Positions 1 through 9,343 of a stretch of 33,982 bases of DNA are shown here, in pieces. The notes under the pieces were generated by a model. The model saw nothing but the letters and a program-made list of their open reading frames with translations. It made no database searches and was not told the origin of the DNA. The translations under genes were made by a program, and so were the position numbers. The DNA comes from Candidatus Saccharimonadota bacterium (GTDB lineage Bacteria; Patescibacteriota; Saccharimonadia; Saccharimonadales; Saccharimonadaceae): the NCBI GenBank assembly GCA_027311865.1, contig DAICYC010000005.1, positions 11,176 to 45,157 on the forward strand, read 5' to 3'. Position 1 is the first letter of the stretch; each line of letters starts with the position of its first letter.

Positions 1-546
1 GTCATAGTCGAGCCGGGCCAATTTCAGAAAGGTTTCGGATAATTTGATTAGCTTATTGGCTTCCTCGAGGTTGCTTTCGAGCAGCTCACGAGCATCTTCG
101 GTCGATAGGCTGTCGTCGCGCAGGGCAACTTCCAATTCAGTTTTCATGGCGGCCAACGGCGTTCGTAGCTCGTGGCTGGCGTCACTAGTGAATCGACTCA
201 TGGCTTCGTGTGATCGTTGGATTGGATCAAGAGTTCGCCGAGCCAGCAAATAACTACCGATACCGCCACCAACAAATACAATCAGGTTGACGTAAAATAG
301 TGACGAAATTAGTTGTTCGCTGGCTTGGCGGGATTGATTGAGACGGTACTGATCAGTTCTAGCATGGTCTGGTGTGATAACGATAAAATCATTACCAGTC
401 AAGCCGCGCTGTAAATTTTCGAGGCGGTTGTTTAGCTCTGTAAATGCGATAGCATAAATCGCAACACTAAAAATCAGACTCAACGTCACTAGAATAGCTA
501 GATACCACACCGTCAGCTTGAAGGTGGCCGACTGAAAGAGCTTCAT
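1..546 (-). CDS. Sensor histidine kinase, partial (C-terminus beyond window start)
   Basis: Minus-strand reading frame open to the window edge: MKLFQSATFKLTVWYLAILVTLSL...SRFTSDASHELRTPLAAMKTELEVAL, with TM segments and an H-box (SHELRTPL). Lies just downstream of a response regulator. Confidence 0.9.
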   Translation of the reverse strand, partial: MKLFQSATFKLTVWYLAILVTLSLIFSVAIYAIAFTELNNRLENLQRGLTGNDFIVITPDHARTDQYRLNQSRQASEQLISSLFYVNLIVFVGGGIGSYLLARRTLDPIQRSHEAMSRFTSDASHELRTPLAAMKTELEVALRDDSLSTEDARELLESNLEEANKLIKLSETFLKLARLDYD

Positions 547-555
547 GTTTTACAC

Positions 556-1227
556 CTAAGCTTCAATCTTGTAGCCGAAGCCACGGACCGTTCGAATCAA
601 CGGCTGGACGAAGCCTTTATCGATTTTATTACGTAAATACTTGATGTAGACTTCGACCGTATTTGGTAATATATCGGCGTCATAGTCCCATACGTGACTG
701 ATAATAACGTCTTTGCTGAGCGGACGGCCTTGGTTGCGCATCAAATACTCGAGCAAGGCAAATTCTTTACTAGTGAGATTAATTCGTCGACCATCTCGTT
801 CGACTGAATAAGTCAGAGTATTTAGCTTGAGATCACCGACTTCTAGAACGGTTGACTGTTGTTCGGTCGGACGTCGTAACAGTGCGCGAACTCGAGCCAA
901 AAGCTCTTCCAGCGCGAAGGGTTTGACGAGATAATCGTCGGCTCCGGCATCTAGGCCGCTGGTTCGATCGTTGACACCACCCAGGGCGCTAAGAATTAAT
1001 ACTGGAGTGTGGATTTTTTTATCACGCATCGCGCGGATGATGGCGATGCCATCGTATTCACCTGGCACCATGCGGTCGATAATTGCTACGTCATAAGGTT
1101 CGGTTGTGGCCATGGCGTAACCTTCATCACCGTCGTAAGCGACGTCAACGGCGAAAGTCTCCTGTTCGAGCACACGTTTGAGGGCTCTCGCTATTTTGTG
1201 CTCGTCTTCGATTATAAGCACTCTCAT
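556..1227 (-). CDS. OmpR/PhoB-family response regulator
   Basis: Receiver domain (MRVLIIEDEHKIARAL..., LILSALGG, DDYLVKPF) plus winged-helix C-terminus (NTVEVYIKYLRNKID..IRTVRGFGYKIEA). Confidence 0.95.
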   Translation of the reverse strand: MRVLIIEDEHKIARALKRVLEQETFAVDVAYDGDEGYAMATTEPYDVAIIDRMVPGEYDGIAIIRAMRDKKIHTPVLILSALGGVNDRTSGLDAGADDYLVKPFALEELLARVRALLRRPTEQQSTVLEVGDLKLNTLTYSVERDGRRINLTSKEFALLEYLMRNQGRPLSKDVIISHVWDYDADILPNTVEVYIKYLRNKIDKGFVQPLIRTVRGFGYKIEA

Positions 1228-1248
1228 GCTGTAAATTGTATCACAGTT

Positions 1249-1569
1249 TTACTGAGAGCTTGCTGAAGCGAAGTTTTGGCTCCAATTGTCCATGTCTCGA
1301 AGAATTGGCATTAAAGCCGAACCTTTTTCGGTGAGACTGTATCGGCATCGCCGCCGTGACGTGGTCGGAATCTTTTTGATAACTTCACAATTTTCGAGTG
1401 AGGATAGTCGGGCCGATAATGTCCGCGGGTTTATGCCGTCGAGCTGTTCCTCGAATTGGCAAAATCGAACATCACCTTCATTGGCTAAGAGCCTAATGAT
1501 GTGCGGTGTCCATTTGTCACCGAGAATAGTCGTGGCAGCTTTGACGCAGCCGATTTTAGCTTGGGTCAT
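1249..1569 (-). CDS. HxlR-family winged-helix transcriptional regulator
   Basis: GDKWTPHIIRLLANEGDVRFCQFEEQLDGINPRTLSARLSSLE...SRRRCRYSLTEKGSALMPIL is HxlR-like. Start placed at MTQAKIG because a TATAGT box lies 6 nt upstream. Confidence 0.85.
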   Translation of the reverse strand: MTQAKIGCVKAATTILGDKWTPHIIRLLANEGDVRFCQFEEQLDGINPRTLSARLSSLENCEVIKKIPTTSRRRCRYSLTEKGSALMPILRDMDNWSQNFASASSQ

Positions 1570-1608
1570 ACTATTACTATACAATATCTAGTATTATGGG
1601 TCAAAAAT

Positions 1609-3273
1609 CTACTTTATCAGGGCCTGGTCGGAGCCTTGTCGGATATGCTCCATGCTGTAGTCCCACGAGGCGTCGGTTTTCTTGTGTGGATTGAAGATAT
1701 TTTGCGGATCGAAAATCGTTTTTACTTGCTTGAAAATAGCGTACATTTCATCGCCAAAGACTGCTGGCAGCCACGGTCCACGAATCATGCCGTCGTTATG
1801 TTCGCCGGCCATTGTGCCTTTATATTTGAGGACAATCGGGATTAACTCGCGCATTACTGGTTCCAGTTTGGCTTGTTCTTTGGGGTTGTCGATATCCATA
1901 AGTGGGATAATGTGAAAGTTTCCGTCGCCGAAATGTCCAGCTAGTGTGGCCGGCAATTTATGTTTGCGAATAATTCGCCGGACTTGAGGTAAAAATTCCG
2001 GCAAGTAGCGCGGCTGGACTGTCATGTCATCGATGAATGGTGATGCGTATTTGTCTTTGACTTTATTGCGAAGTAGCGACAAGGAGGCGCGCCTAATTTG
2101 CCAAAATGGGGCACTACCCTCTTCGTCGCTTTCGATGTCGAGGCGCAGTTTATATTTTTTCAAGTCGTCGGCCAACTTGGCTATTTTGTGATAGACTTCA
2201 GCTTCGCTGTCGCCTTCCATTTCAATCATCAAGACGATGTTGGGCAGGTGGCCCTTAAATTTGGCGACCGATTTGAGGAGACGAGCCTGTTGTTTAAGCA
2301 GTTCACGGGTGCCGAGTTGTTTACGAAAGCCCGAAAAATATTTGACACCCAGGTTGAAGGTTATATCATCAAAACCCTCGAAAGTAGCTGGTCGGTGCTT
2401 CATGACGGTGGGGATTATTTCGTCAAGTTGTTTGGGTGAGGTTAGGTATGCCAATAGCAAGCCAGTGTGCTGTGGCTTTGGCACCGTTTCAAAAATCATG
2501 TCGGTGATGATACCTAAGGTGCCCTGACTACCAGTCAATAGCTTCGTCATGTCAAAGATGCCAGTTTGTTTATCCCAGACATCCCATATGTTGTAGCCCA
2601 TGGAGTTCTTGTTAACCTTTGGTCGAGCATTTTTGATCGTGTCGTAGTTGTCGTCGATCAATTTATAAACCTGGCGATATAAATCACCCTCGAAATTGTC
2701 TAGTTTTAATTTTTGATTAAGTTCTCGACGATTTAGCGGTTGAAATCGGTAGGTATTTCCATCTGACAACACGACATCTAAGACCCGCACCCAGCGATCG
2801 GTATTGCCATAACGCAGCGATTGTTCGCCCCCGGCGTTGTTGCCGACCATGCCCCCAATCGTACAGATGGCCCGGCTGGCCGGAGCACACCCTAACATCA
2901 GTTGATGTTGGGCTAGTAAAGAATCGATATCGCGCACAAAGACGCCGGGCTGGAGCGCCAAAAGCGAACCGTTTAATTTATGGATTTTCGAGAAGTTCGT
3001 TGTCATGTCGAGCACTAGCGAGCTGCCAATTGCCGCACCGGACATGTCTGTGCCAGCACTACGTGGTGTGATGGCAAGTGACGGGTAGTCGGATTTGTTC
3101 TTGGCGACGAATCTAACTATTTTTTCGACGTCGCGTCCATTGTGTGGATGAACAATGGCCTGAGGTGTCAATTCGTAGATGCTGGCATCGAAACGATAGT
3201 TCGCCCGGACGGCTTCGGTGGTGTCGACGCTGCCCTTAATAATTTTCTGGAGATCTTTATAGATAGGATTCAT
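1609..3273 (-). CDS. FAD-binding oxidoreductase (GlcD / D-lactate dehydrogenase-like)
   Basis: FAD_binding_4-like region (TPRSAGTDMSGAAIG, CTIGGMVGNNAGGEQSLRYGNT) and FAD-oxidase_C-like end (AGHFGDGNFHIIPLMD, GEHNDGMIRGPWL). Confidence 0.9.
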   Translation of the reverse strand: MNPIYKDLQKIIKGSVDTTEAVRANYRFDASIYELTPQAIVHPHNGRDVEKIVRFVAKNKSDYPSLAITPRSAGTDMSGAAIGSSLVLDMTTNFSKIHKLNGSLLALQPGVFVRDIDSLLAQHQLMLGCAPASRAICTIGGMVGNNAGGEQSLRYGNTDRWVRVLDVVLSDGNTYRFQPLNRRELNQKLKLDNFEGDLYRQVYKLIDDNYDTIKNARPKVNKNSMGYNIWDVWDKQTGIFDMTKLLTGSQGTLGIITDMIFETVPKPQHTGLLLAYLTSPKQLDEIIPTVMKHRPATFEGFDDITFNLGVKYFSGFRKQLGTRELLKQQARLLKSVAKFKGHLPNIVLMIEMEGDSEAEVYHKIAKLADDLKKYKLRLDIESDEEGSAPFWQIRRASLSLLRNKVKDKYASPFIDDMTVQPRYLPEFLPQVRRIIRKHKLPATLAGHFGDGNFHIIPLMDIDNPKEQAKLEPVMRELIPIVLKYKGTMAGEHNDGMIRGPWLPAVFGDEMYAIFKQVKTIFDPQNIFNPHKKTDASWDYSMEHIRQGSDQALIK

Positions 3274-3371
3274 TTACCTTAACTATACCCGAAGCATAAG
3301 GATTATCTCAAGTCTGGTGTCGAATCATGAAATTAACACTAGTTTGTCCCCTATTGTGTATAATGAGTCAC

Positions 3372-4481
3372 ATGAGAACCAGAATTGATATCGAGACCCA
3401 GACATTTGTTCGTTTTTGGCTAGTTGTAATTGGTTTTGCGTTAGCGTTCTTCGCTATCCGAATGGCGAGCACGGCTTTGTTGATTATCGGTATAGCGCTT
3501 TTCTTGGCGTTAGCCTTAAATGGTCCAGTGAATCGAATTTATCGCGAACTTCCTGGTCGCAGTCGCGTTGGTGCGACAGCTTTAGCATATATAGCAGTGT
3601 TGGCAGTTTTAGGGGCGGTTCTATTTCTGGTTGTTCCGCCTATCGTCCAGCAGACGGCCGTTTTTCTACAAAAAGCACCTGCAGTTGTCGAGAGTGCTCT
3701 CGATCAGTCAAGTGGCCTCAAGGCTTTAGTCGACGAGTATGGTCTCCAGCCGCAAGTTGATTCAGCGCTAGACTCAGTTCAGTCGAGCGCTGCCGGCTGG
3801 GCCGGCAATGTCGGCGAGAATATCATCTCGGGCATTGGCTCGGTCTTCAGCTTTTTCGCTGCTTTAATTTTGGTCTTGGTCCTCACCTTCCTGATGCTGG
3901 TTGAAGGCCCGGGTTGGATGCGACGTGTGTGGGGTCTTTATCGCGACAAGGATCAAATGATTCAGCACAAACGGGTTGTCGGCAAAATTTATTCGGTCTT
4001 CTCGGGTTATGTCACTGGTCAACTGCTTGTATCGGCCATTGGTGCGCTGTTCGCTGGTCTGGCTGTATTTGTCATCTCCCTCATTTTCCCTAACGTGGCT
4101 GGATCGTTGGCTTTTCCAACGGCGGCCGTAACCTTTGTTCTGTCTTTGGTGCCGATGTTTGGCGCTACAATTGCCGGAACGATCATCACTTTGCTGATTG
4201 CTTTAAATAATATTCCCGCCGCCATCACTTACGCCATCTTCTTCATTATTTATCAGCAGGTCGAGAATAATTTCATCTCGCCACATATCCAATCGAAGAA
4301 GCTGGAATTATCCGCATTAGCTGTGCTGGTAGCGGCAACTATTGGAATCTACATGTTCGGTATCGTCGGCGGTATTATTGCTATTCCGATTGCCGGATCG
4401 CTGCGCGTCTTGTTCGATGAGTACAATCAGTCTCGAAGCCGAGCAGAGCGGGCCAGCCGTCGTTTGGCAGCCGGTAAATAA
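3372..4481 (+). CDS. AI-2E family transporter (PF01594-like permease)
   Basis: Multi-TM protein with PMFGATIAGTIITLLIALNN...QQVENNFISPHIQSKKLELSALAVLVAATIG. Start set at MRTRIDIE, 7 nt after TATAAT. Confidence 0.85.
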   Translation: MRTRIDIETQTFVRFWLVVIGFALAFFAIRMASTALLIIGIALFLALALNGPVNRIYRELPGRSRVGATALAYIAVLAVLGAVLFLVVPPIVQQTAVFLQKAPAVVESALDQSSGLKALVDEYGLQPQVDSALDSVQSSAAGWAGNVGENIISGIGSVFSFFAALILVLVLTFLMLVEGPGWMRRVWGLYRDKDQMIQHKRVVGKIYSVFSGYVTGQLLVSAIGALFAGLAVFVISLIFPNVAGSLAFPTAAVTFVLSLVPMFGATIAGTIITLLIALNNIPAAITYAIFFIIYQQVENNFISPHIQSKKLELSALAVLVAATIGIYMFGIVGGIIAIPIAGSLRVLFDEYNQSRSRAERASRRLAAGK

Positions 4482-4496
4482 TAGTTGCCTTATTTA

Positions 4497-5894
4497 TTAG
4501 TTCAAAAATTGCCAGACAGTGCCTGAAGTAGTGTCGAGCAATGTGATTTTGGAAGTGTGCTCAATTTCGAGCCGCAGTTTGTCGGATTCTGCCCAATCTC
4601 GATTATCCCGGGCGCGATTACGCTCTACAATCAATCGTTTGGTTCGTTCGTCGATATCAGGCGTTGTCTCTAGCAAACGCAAACCAAGTAATTCGTCAAT
4701 GGTCTGCAGTAGAGCGACTAGGCCTGACCTAGGTAGTTTCTGAGGCTTTGTGACCAGTAGCTCGCTAAAGGCATCTTCGATTACACGCAGAGCCGTCGGT
4801 GTATCGAGGTCATCGGCCAGGGCTCGCTGCAAGTCGACAATAGCCTTGTCGAAGATCTTGGAGTCGTTGCTACTGTCGTCTGATAGCCGATCGTGAATCT
4901 GATGACGAAGTGCCGCCATTGATCGCCATCGAGTTAGGCGGCTATGAGCTGATTCGAGCTGGTCGGTAGTGTAATTTAGGGGCGAACGGTAATGCGACTG
5001 AAGAATTAGTAACCGCAGTGCCATCGGTGAATAGCCTGCTTTAATAATGTCTCGAATAGTTATAAAGTTGCCGGTACTTTTCGACATCTTGTCATTATTA
5101 ATTGTTAAGAAACCGGTATGTAGCCAGTACTTGACCAGTGGCTTTTGGCCAGAAGCTGCCTCCATTTGAGTTATTTCTGCTTCATGGTGCGGGAAGATTA
5201 AGTCGATGGCTCCACCATGGATGTCGTACTGTGGGCCGAAAACAGTTTCAGTAATGGCAGTGTCCTCAATGTGCCAGCCTGGACGACCATCACCAAAGGG
5301 TGCTGGCCATGACGGTTCATCGCGGCGTGAAAATTTCCATAAAGCAAAGTCGTTCCAGCCACGCTTGGCCTCGCTGTGGTCGATTCGGCTCTGGGCATCG
5401 TGCTCTTCTATTTCGGTGCGACGCGATAGCTTGCCATACTCAGGGAAGGTGGCAATTTCAAAATAAATACCATCGTTGTCGATGACGTAAGCGTGACCCT
5501 TGTCGATGAGTGTTTGAACTTGATTGATGATGGCTTCGATAAAGTCAGTTGCCCGGGCGTACTTATCAACACTCGTGTTGTTGAGAGCGTGCATGTCTTC
5601 GAGATACTCTTCCTCGAACCGTTGGCTCAACTCACGCCAGTCGATTTTATTATCGTTCGCACGCTGGATAATCTTATCGTCGATGTCGGTTATATTTTGG
5701 AGATAATTGACATGATAACCAGATTGACGCAGGGTTCGAGCCAAGATATCGAATTGAATGTAAGTCTTGGCGTGGCCAATATGAGCGTAGTCGTAGACAG
5801 TTGGGCCACAGACAAATAGGTCAACTTTGTTGTCCCGGCGGGGCTTGAAGGCCTCTTTTTTGCGCGTTAAAGTGTTATACAGCTTGATTGTCAT
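4497..5894 (-). CDS. cysS: Cysteinyl-tRNA synthetase
   Basis: FVCGPTVYDYAHIGHAKTYI, GWHIEDTAITE, DIHGGAIDLIFPHHEAEI and KMSKSTGNF signatures. Start taken at MTIKLYN; the frame overlaps the upstream DHH gene. Confidence 0.93.
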   Translation of the reverse strand: MTIKLYNTLTRKKEAFKPRRDNKVDLFVCGPTVYDYAHIGHAKTYIQFDILARTLRQSGYHVNYLQNITDIDDKIIQRANDNKIDWRELSQRFEEEYLEDMHALNNTSVDKYARATDFIEAIINQVQTLIDKGHAYVIDNDGIYFEIATFPEYGKLSRRTEIEEHDAQSRIDHSEAKRGWNDFALWKFSRRDEPSWPAPFGDGRPGWHIEDTAITETVFGPQYDIHGGAIDLIFPHHEAEITQMEAASGQKPLVKYWLHTGFLTINNDKMSKSTGNFITIRDIIKAGYSPMALRLLILQSHYRSPLNYTTDQLESAHSRLTRWRSMAALRHQIHDRLSDDSSNDSKIFDKAIVDLQRALADDLDTPTALRVIEDAFSELLVTKPQKLPRSGLVALLQTIDELLGLRLLETTPDIDERTKRLIVERNRARDNRDWAESDKLRLEIEHTSKITLLDTTSGTVWQFLN

Positions 5895-6912
5895 AGTCAT
5901 CTAAGGCCTTGGTGACACTATCAATTAATTCTCGATAAATGGTATCGTAATCTTCATATATTTTAAAGCCGGCCGAATATTGATGCCCGCCACCACCGAA
6001 GTAGCCAGCGACTAGTTGAGATATTGGGATATTCGACCGCAGCTTGCCGGTTATCTTGCCGTCAGGATAGGTTTTTATTGCTACCGCTATGTCGACTCCT
6101 TCCACCAACCGCATTTCATCAATAATTAGAGCGCCTGGATTATAGCGATCCGAGTATTCTTCAATCTCATCCCAAGTTATATGAACGGTTGCTAGTCGAC
6201 CGTCGAGTTCATAGTTAATTTTCTCGATTAATTTGGCTTTGTATGACAAAATATCGGCCGGCTTTTTCATGTACTCACGTCGTCGATTTTCTATGTCTGA
6301 CGGGTTGGCACCGAGTGCCACCAGGTCGGCGGCAATGCGATAGCTCTCGGCGGTTGTATTCGGAGTGGTCAGTCCAAGACTGTCGGATTGAATGGCTAAG
6401 AATAAACTTTCGGCAGCCGATGAGTTGATGATCCATTTTCGACTGCTGGCTAACTTGTAGATTAATTCTCCTGTCGCAACACACGAGCTGTCAATTAGTG
6501 TACTGTGATCAAAACCCAGTTGCTGACCTTCGGTCTCGACGTGATGATCGATAACTAATATCGGCGTGACTTCAAAGTGGTGACGAATACCTGGCTGTGA
6601 GAACGTTTTGGTCAGTAAGGTTTCACTTGCTGTGTCGACCAAAATAATTAAATCGACTGACTTTGGCCAATCCTTCTCGACTCTGTCCCAGCCCTGTATA
6701 TAGTGGAGGTATTTGGGGATATCGATGGCGCAGAACAGACTAACCTGACGGTCGTCGTTACTGAGAATTTCCTCGATAGCCAGGGCGCTACCGAGGCTGT
6801 CGGCATCAGGATTCTCGGCCTGGACAACAACGATATGTCGACTGTTGTCGATCAATTGACTGGCGGTATCAAACATTGTATCCATTGTATCAGACGGGCT
6901 AAATTTGTTCAC
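5875..6912 (-). CDS. DHH-family phosphoesterase (NrnA-like oligoribonuclease/pAp phosphatase)
   Basis: NPDADSLGSALAI, VDTAS, VIDHHVE and C-terminal GGGGHQYSAGFKI motifs. GTG start overlaps the recR stop (GTGA). Confidence 0.88.
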   Translation of the reverse strand: MNKFSPSDTMDTMFDTASQLIDNSRHIVVVQAENPDADSLGSALAIEEILSNDDRQVSLFCAIDIPKYLHYIQGWDRVEKDWPKSVDLIILVDTASETLLTKTFSQPGIRHHFEVTPILVIDHHVETEGQQLGFDHSTLIDSSCVATGELIYKLASSRKWIINSSAAESLFLAIQSDSLGLTTPNTTAESYRIAADLVALGANPSDIENRRREYMKKPADILSYKAKLIEKINYELDGRLATVHITWDEIEEYSDRYNPGALIIDEMRLVEGVDIAVAIKTYPDGKITGKLRSNIPISQLVAGYFGGGGHQYSAGFKIYEDYDTIYRELIDSVTKALDDYDNQAV

Positions 6913-7523
6913 AGTGTTCGCCTTCCCTCGAGAGCATGGCTGAGGGTTATTTGATCGGCATACTCGAGGTCAACGCCTACAGGTATGCCTCGAGCCAGGC
7001 GACTCATCGTTATCTCAATACCAGCATCTTTGATGTATTTTTGGAGAAATAAAGCCGTCGACTCGCCTTCGACACTGGCGTTAGTAGCGATAATTAGCTC
7101 TTTGACTTCATCACGCTTAATACGATCTATCAACTCAGGGATGTGCAATTGTTCGGGGCCAATGCCGTCGATCGGGCTAATTGCTCCGCCGAGAACGTGA
7201 TAGGTGCCCTTGAACTGCCCGGTGCGCTCGAGGGAGATAATGTCGAGAGGCTCTTCGACAACGGCGACCAGAGTCTTGTCGCGGTCAGATTCGGCGTACA
7301 GTGGCGATAGTTCCTGATCCGCATCAATTAGAGCAAAGGTTACTGGGCAAGTTTTGACTCGGCTGTGGACTTCGCTAATAGCCGAGGCCATCGAGTCGTT
7401 GATCCGCTGTTCGCTGCGTAATAAATAGTACGCATAGCGCTCTGCCGTGCGTGAACCAACCCCTGGTAGGCGGCCCAATTCATCAATCAGCTTTTCGAGA
7501 GCTGTCGGCAGGAGACGAGACAC
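6909..7523 (-). CDS. recR: Recombination protein RecR
   Basis: LGRLPGVGSRTAERYAYYLL helix-hairpin-helix, Toprim VVEEPLDI, YHVLGG.ISPIDGIGPEQL, and ARGIPVGVDLEYADQITLSHALEGR. Confidence 0.95.
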   Translation of the reverse strand: MSRLLPTALEKLIDELGRLPGVGSRTAERYAYYLLRSEQRINDSMASAISEVHSRVKTCPVTFALIDADQELSPLYAESDRDKTLVAVVEEPLDIISLERTGQFKGTYHVLGGAISPIDGIGPEQLHIPELIDRIKRDEVKELIIATNASVEGESTALFLQKYIKDAGIEITMSRLARGIPVGVDLEYADQITLSHALEGRRTL

Positions 7524-7529
7524 TTTGGT

Positions 7530-7820
7530 TTAGAGTCCTAGGTTGCCTAGCCCACCCATTAGAGGCTTCATTTTTTCGGCGGCCACTTCCTGGGCTTTGG
7601 CTAGTCCATCGCGAACGGCAATTTCTACCCAGTGTTCGAGTTGTTGGATGTCATCGAGGTCAACGAAATCCGGGTCAATACTGACCTTCTTAATTTTAAG
7701 TTCACCAGTGATCTGGACGACGACTGCACCATCACCGGCCTCAACTTCAATAATTTCTTTTTTAAGTTCATTCTGGGCTTTGCGGAGTTGGTTCAGCATT
7801 TTCATTTGGTCTAAGGCCAT
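7530..7820 (-). CDS. ybaB: YbaB/EbfC-family nucleoid-associated protein
   Basis: Size, LRKAQNELKKEI...GELKIKKVSIDP, and position directly upstream of recR. Confidence 0.88.
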   Translation of the reverse strand: MALDQMKMLNQLRKAQNELKKEIIEVEAGDGAVVVQITGELKIKKVSIDPDFVDLDDIQQLEHWVEIAVRDGLAKAQEVAAEKMKPLMGGLGNLGL

Positions 7821-7851
7821 AAAGTTCTCCCTCGGTTAATAATTCTTACTT

Positions 7852-7857
7852 ATTATA
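7852..7857 (-). promoter_or_regulatory. -10 element (TATAAT) upstream of ybaB-recR-DHH-cysS
   Basis: Minus-strand TATAAT about 31 nt before ybaB ATG, with SD-like GGGAG in between. Confidence 0.5.
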
Positions 7858-7875
7858 TCAGATAGAGGGTGGATA

Positions 7876-9318
7876 CTAGTTCTTGTCGTTCGGGGTGGCG
7901 ACGATGTAAAAGCGATTGGCGTTGTTGGCCGATTCATTGGTAATAATCTGCGAGATTTCGGTTGGATCGACGGTTGACTTCTGATAGGCGGCTGCGGTCA
8001 TCGCATACGTCCCGTTGTCCGGGATAGTCGTGAGTACAGACAGCTTGTCGCGATAATCGGCAATCGCCTTGTAGAAATCAACCTCCTCGCCAGTGACTAC
8101 CAGGATATTGGTGTCAGTTGGCAGTAGCGCCAGATCGCGACTAAAGTTGCTCGCCAAGCCGGGTGCATAGTGATAACCGTACATGTATCGATCGATCCCA
8201 GACCCTAGCATGACGCTGATTAGGACGACGATTGGAATTAAGCCGGCGATTCGAGCGTAAGGATTTAGTGGAAATAGTCGATACCAATATTTAATCAAGC
8301 TGGTTAGACCCGCTGCTAATAATAACACCGCCGGTAGTGTCAATATGGCCGTCGACTCCGGATGTAAAACGGCGATTGGAGCTAGAAGAAGCAGCCAAAT
8401 CATAATCAGGTAACTCCTGGTTGTCTGACTGGTCCGAATGAGACGATAGACACCCAGGCCAATCAATAAGGTTGTCGCCAGCCCAAAGACTGGAGTTAGT
8501 ATTTCACCGGCGTCAGGCTGCCAAAACAACAGGTATTGGCTGGCTAATTGCTTCAAGTTCGATACGACGTCGATTGGCAGTTGACTCAAGCCTAGTAGCT
8601 CTAGACCGGCCGCTGAATTGCTAATTGACAGCCAAATCAACGGTGCGGTCAAGATAATGGCTATGGCTACGCAAGTGCTGATCCGTACGACTGACATCCG
8701 TTTGATGGTTAGTCGCAAGTGAGGGTGTAAAGCGATGGTGGCTACAACCGCCAGTAAAACGTAGATGCTTAGTGGCGTGTAGAGGCTCAGAGCAGCCGCA
8801 ATTGTGAAGACGATCTTCCAGGCGAATCGATGGCTCTTGGTTCTCGTTACTTGGGTACCGAGCAGCAAGATGAGCACCGGCCAGAAAATATGCATAATTA
8901 GTGGCGCGCCACTCTGAGCAATGAACAAAAATTGACCAGTTACTATCGCGATGGTTGAGGCAAGCACGGCAATGCTGGCCGGAAACCAGCGTCGTAATAG
9001 AAACAGTAAGCCAATACCGGTTAATAGTCCGATGATCAAGGACGGCAGCTTAATCGTAAACTCGCTAGCCCCGAATAAACTCAAGATACCCGCTTGAAGC
9101 AAGTGGTAAGGCGCGTCGATCATCAGCCAGGTGCGTGGGTCGCGCCAAGTCATTGCGGCACTGTCGATAACCGATAGTTTTTCGTTAGCGCTCAGGCCAC
9201 CCGGAATGTAAATACCGGCTAGAATTAGCAGCGTCGCAAACAGCACTGCCAAGAGTAGATAGCCAATGATGTATCGATATTTATAGAGTGAAAAAGATGT
9301 GATTTTTGGTCGTGCCAT
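7876..9318 (-). CDS. ArnT/GT39-like membrane glycosyltransferase
   Basis: About 10 TM segments, LSANEKLSVIDSAAMTWRDPRTWLMIDAPYHLLQAGILSLFGASEFTIKLPS resembling the GT39/PMT first-loop motif. TATAAT 11 nt before ATG. Confidence 0.7.
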   Translation of the reverse strand: MARPKITSFSLYKYRYIIGYLLLAVLFATLLILAGIYIPGGLSANEKLSVIDSAAMTWRDPRTWLMIDAPYHLLQAGILSLFGASEFTIKLPSLIIGLLTGIGLLFLLRRWFPASIAVLASTIAIVTGQFLFIAQSGAPLIMHIFWPVLILLLGTQVTRTKSHRFAWKIVFTIAAALSLYTPLSIYVLLAVVATIALHPHLRLTIKRMSVVRISTCVAIAIILTAPLIWLSISNSAAGLELLGLSQLPIDVVSNLKQLASQYLLFWQPDAGEILTPVFGLATTLLIGLGVYRLIRTSQTTRSYLIMIWLLLLAPIAVLHPESTAILTLPAVLLLAAGLTSLIKYWYRLFPLNPYARIAGLIPIVVLISVMLGSGIDRYMYGYHYAPGLASNFSRDLALLPTDTNILVVTGEEVDFYKAIADYRDKLSVLTTIPDNGTYAMTAAAYQKSTVDPTEISQIITNESANNANRFYIVATPNDKN

Positions 9319-9343
9319 ACGTCTAATTGATTATAACACGCGA

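Noticed and set aside
1009-2527. Plus-strand ORFs antisense to the response regulator, HxlR and FAD dehydrogenase genes
   Set aside because: They overlap clearly recognisable minus-strand genes, have no recognisable motifs, and arise from codon bias.
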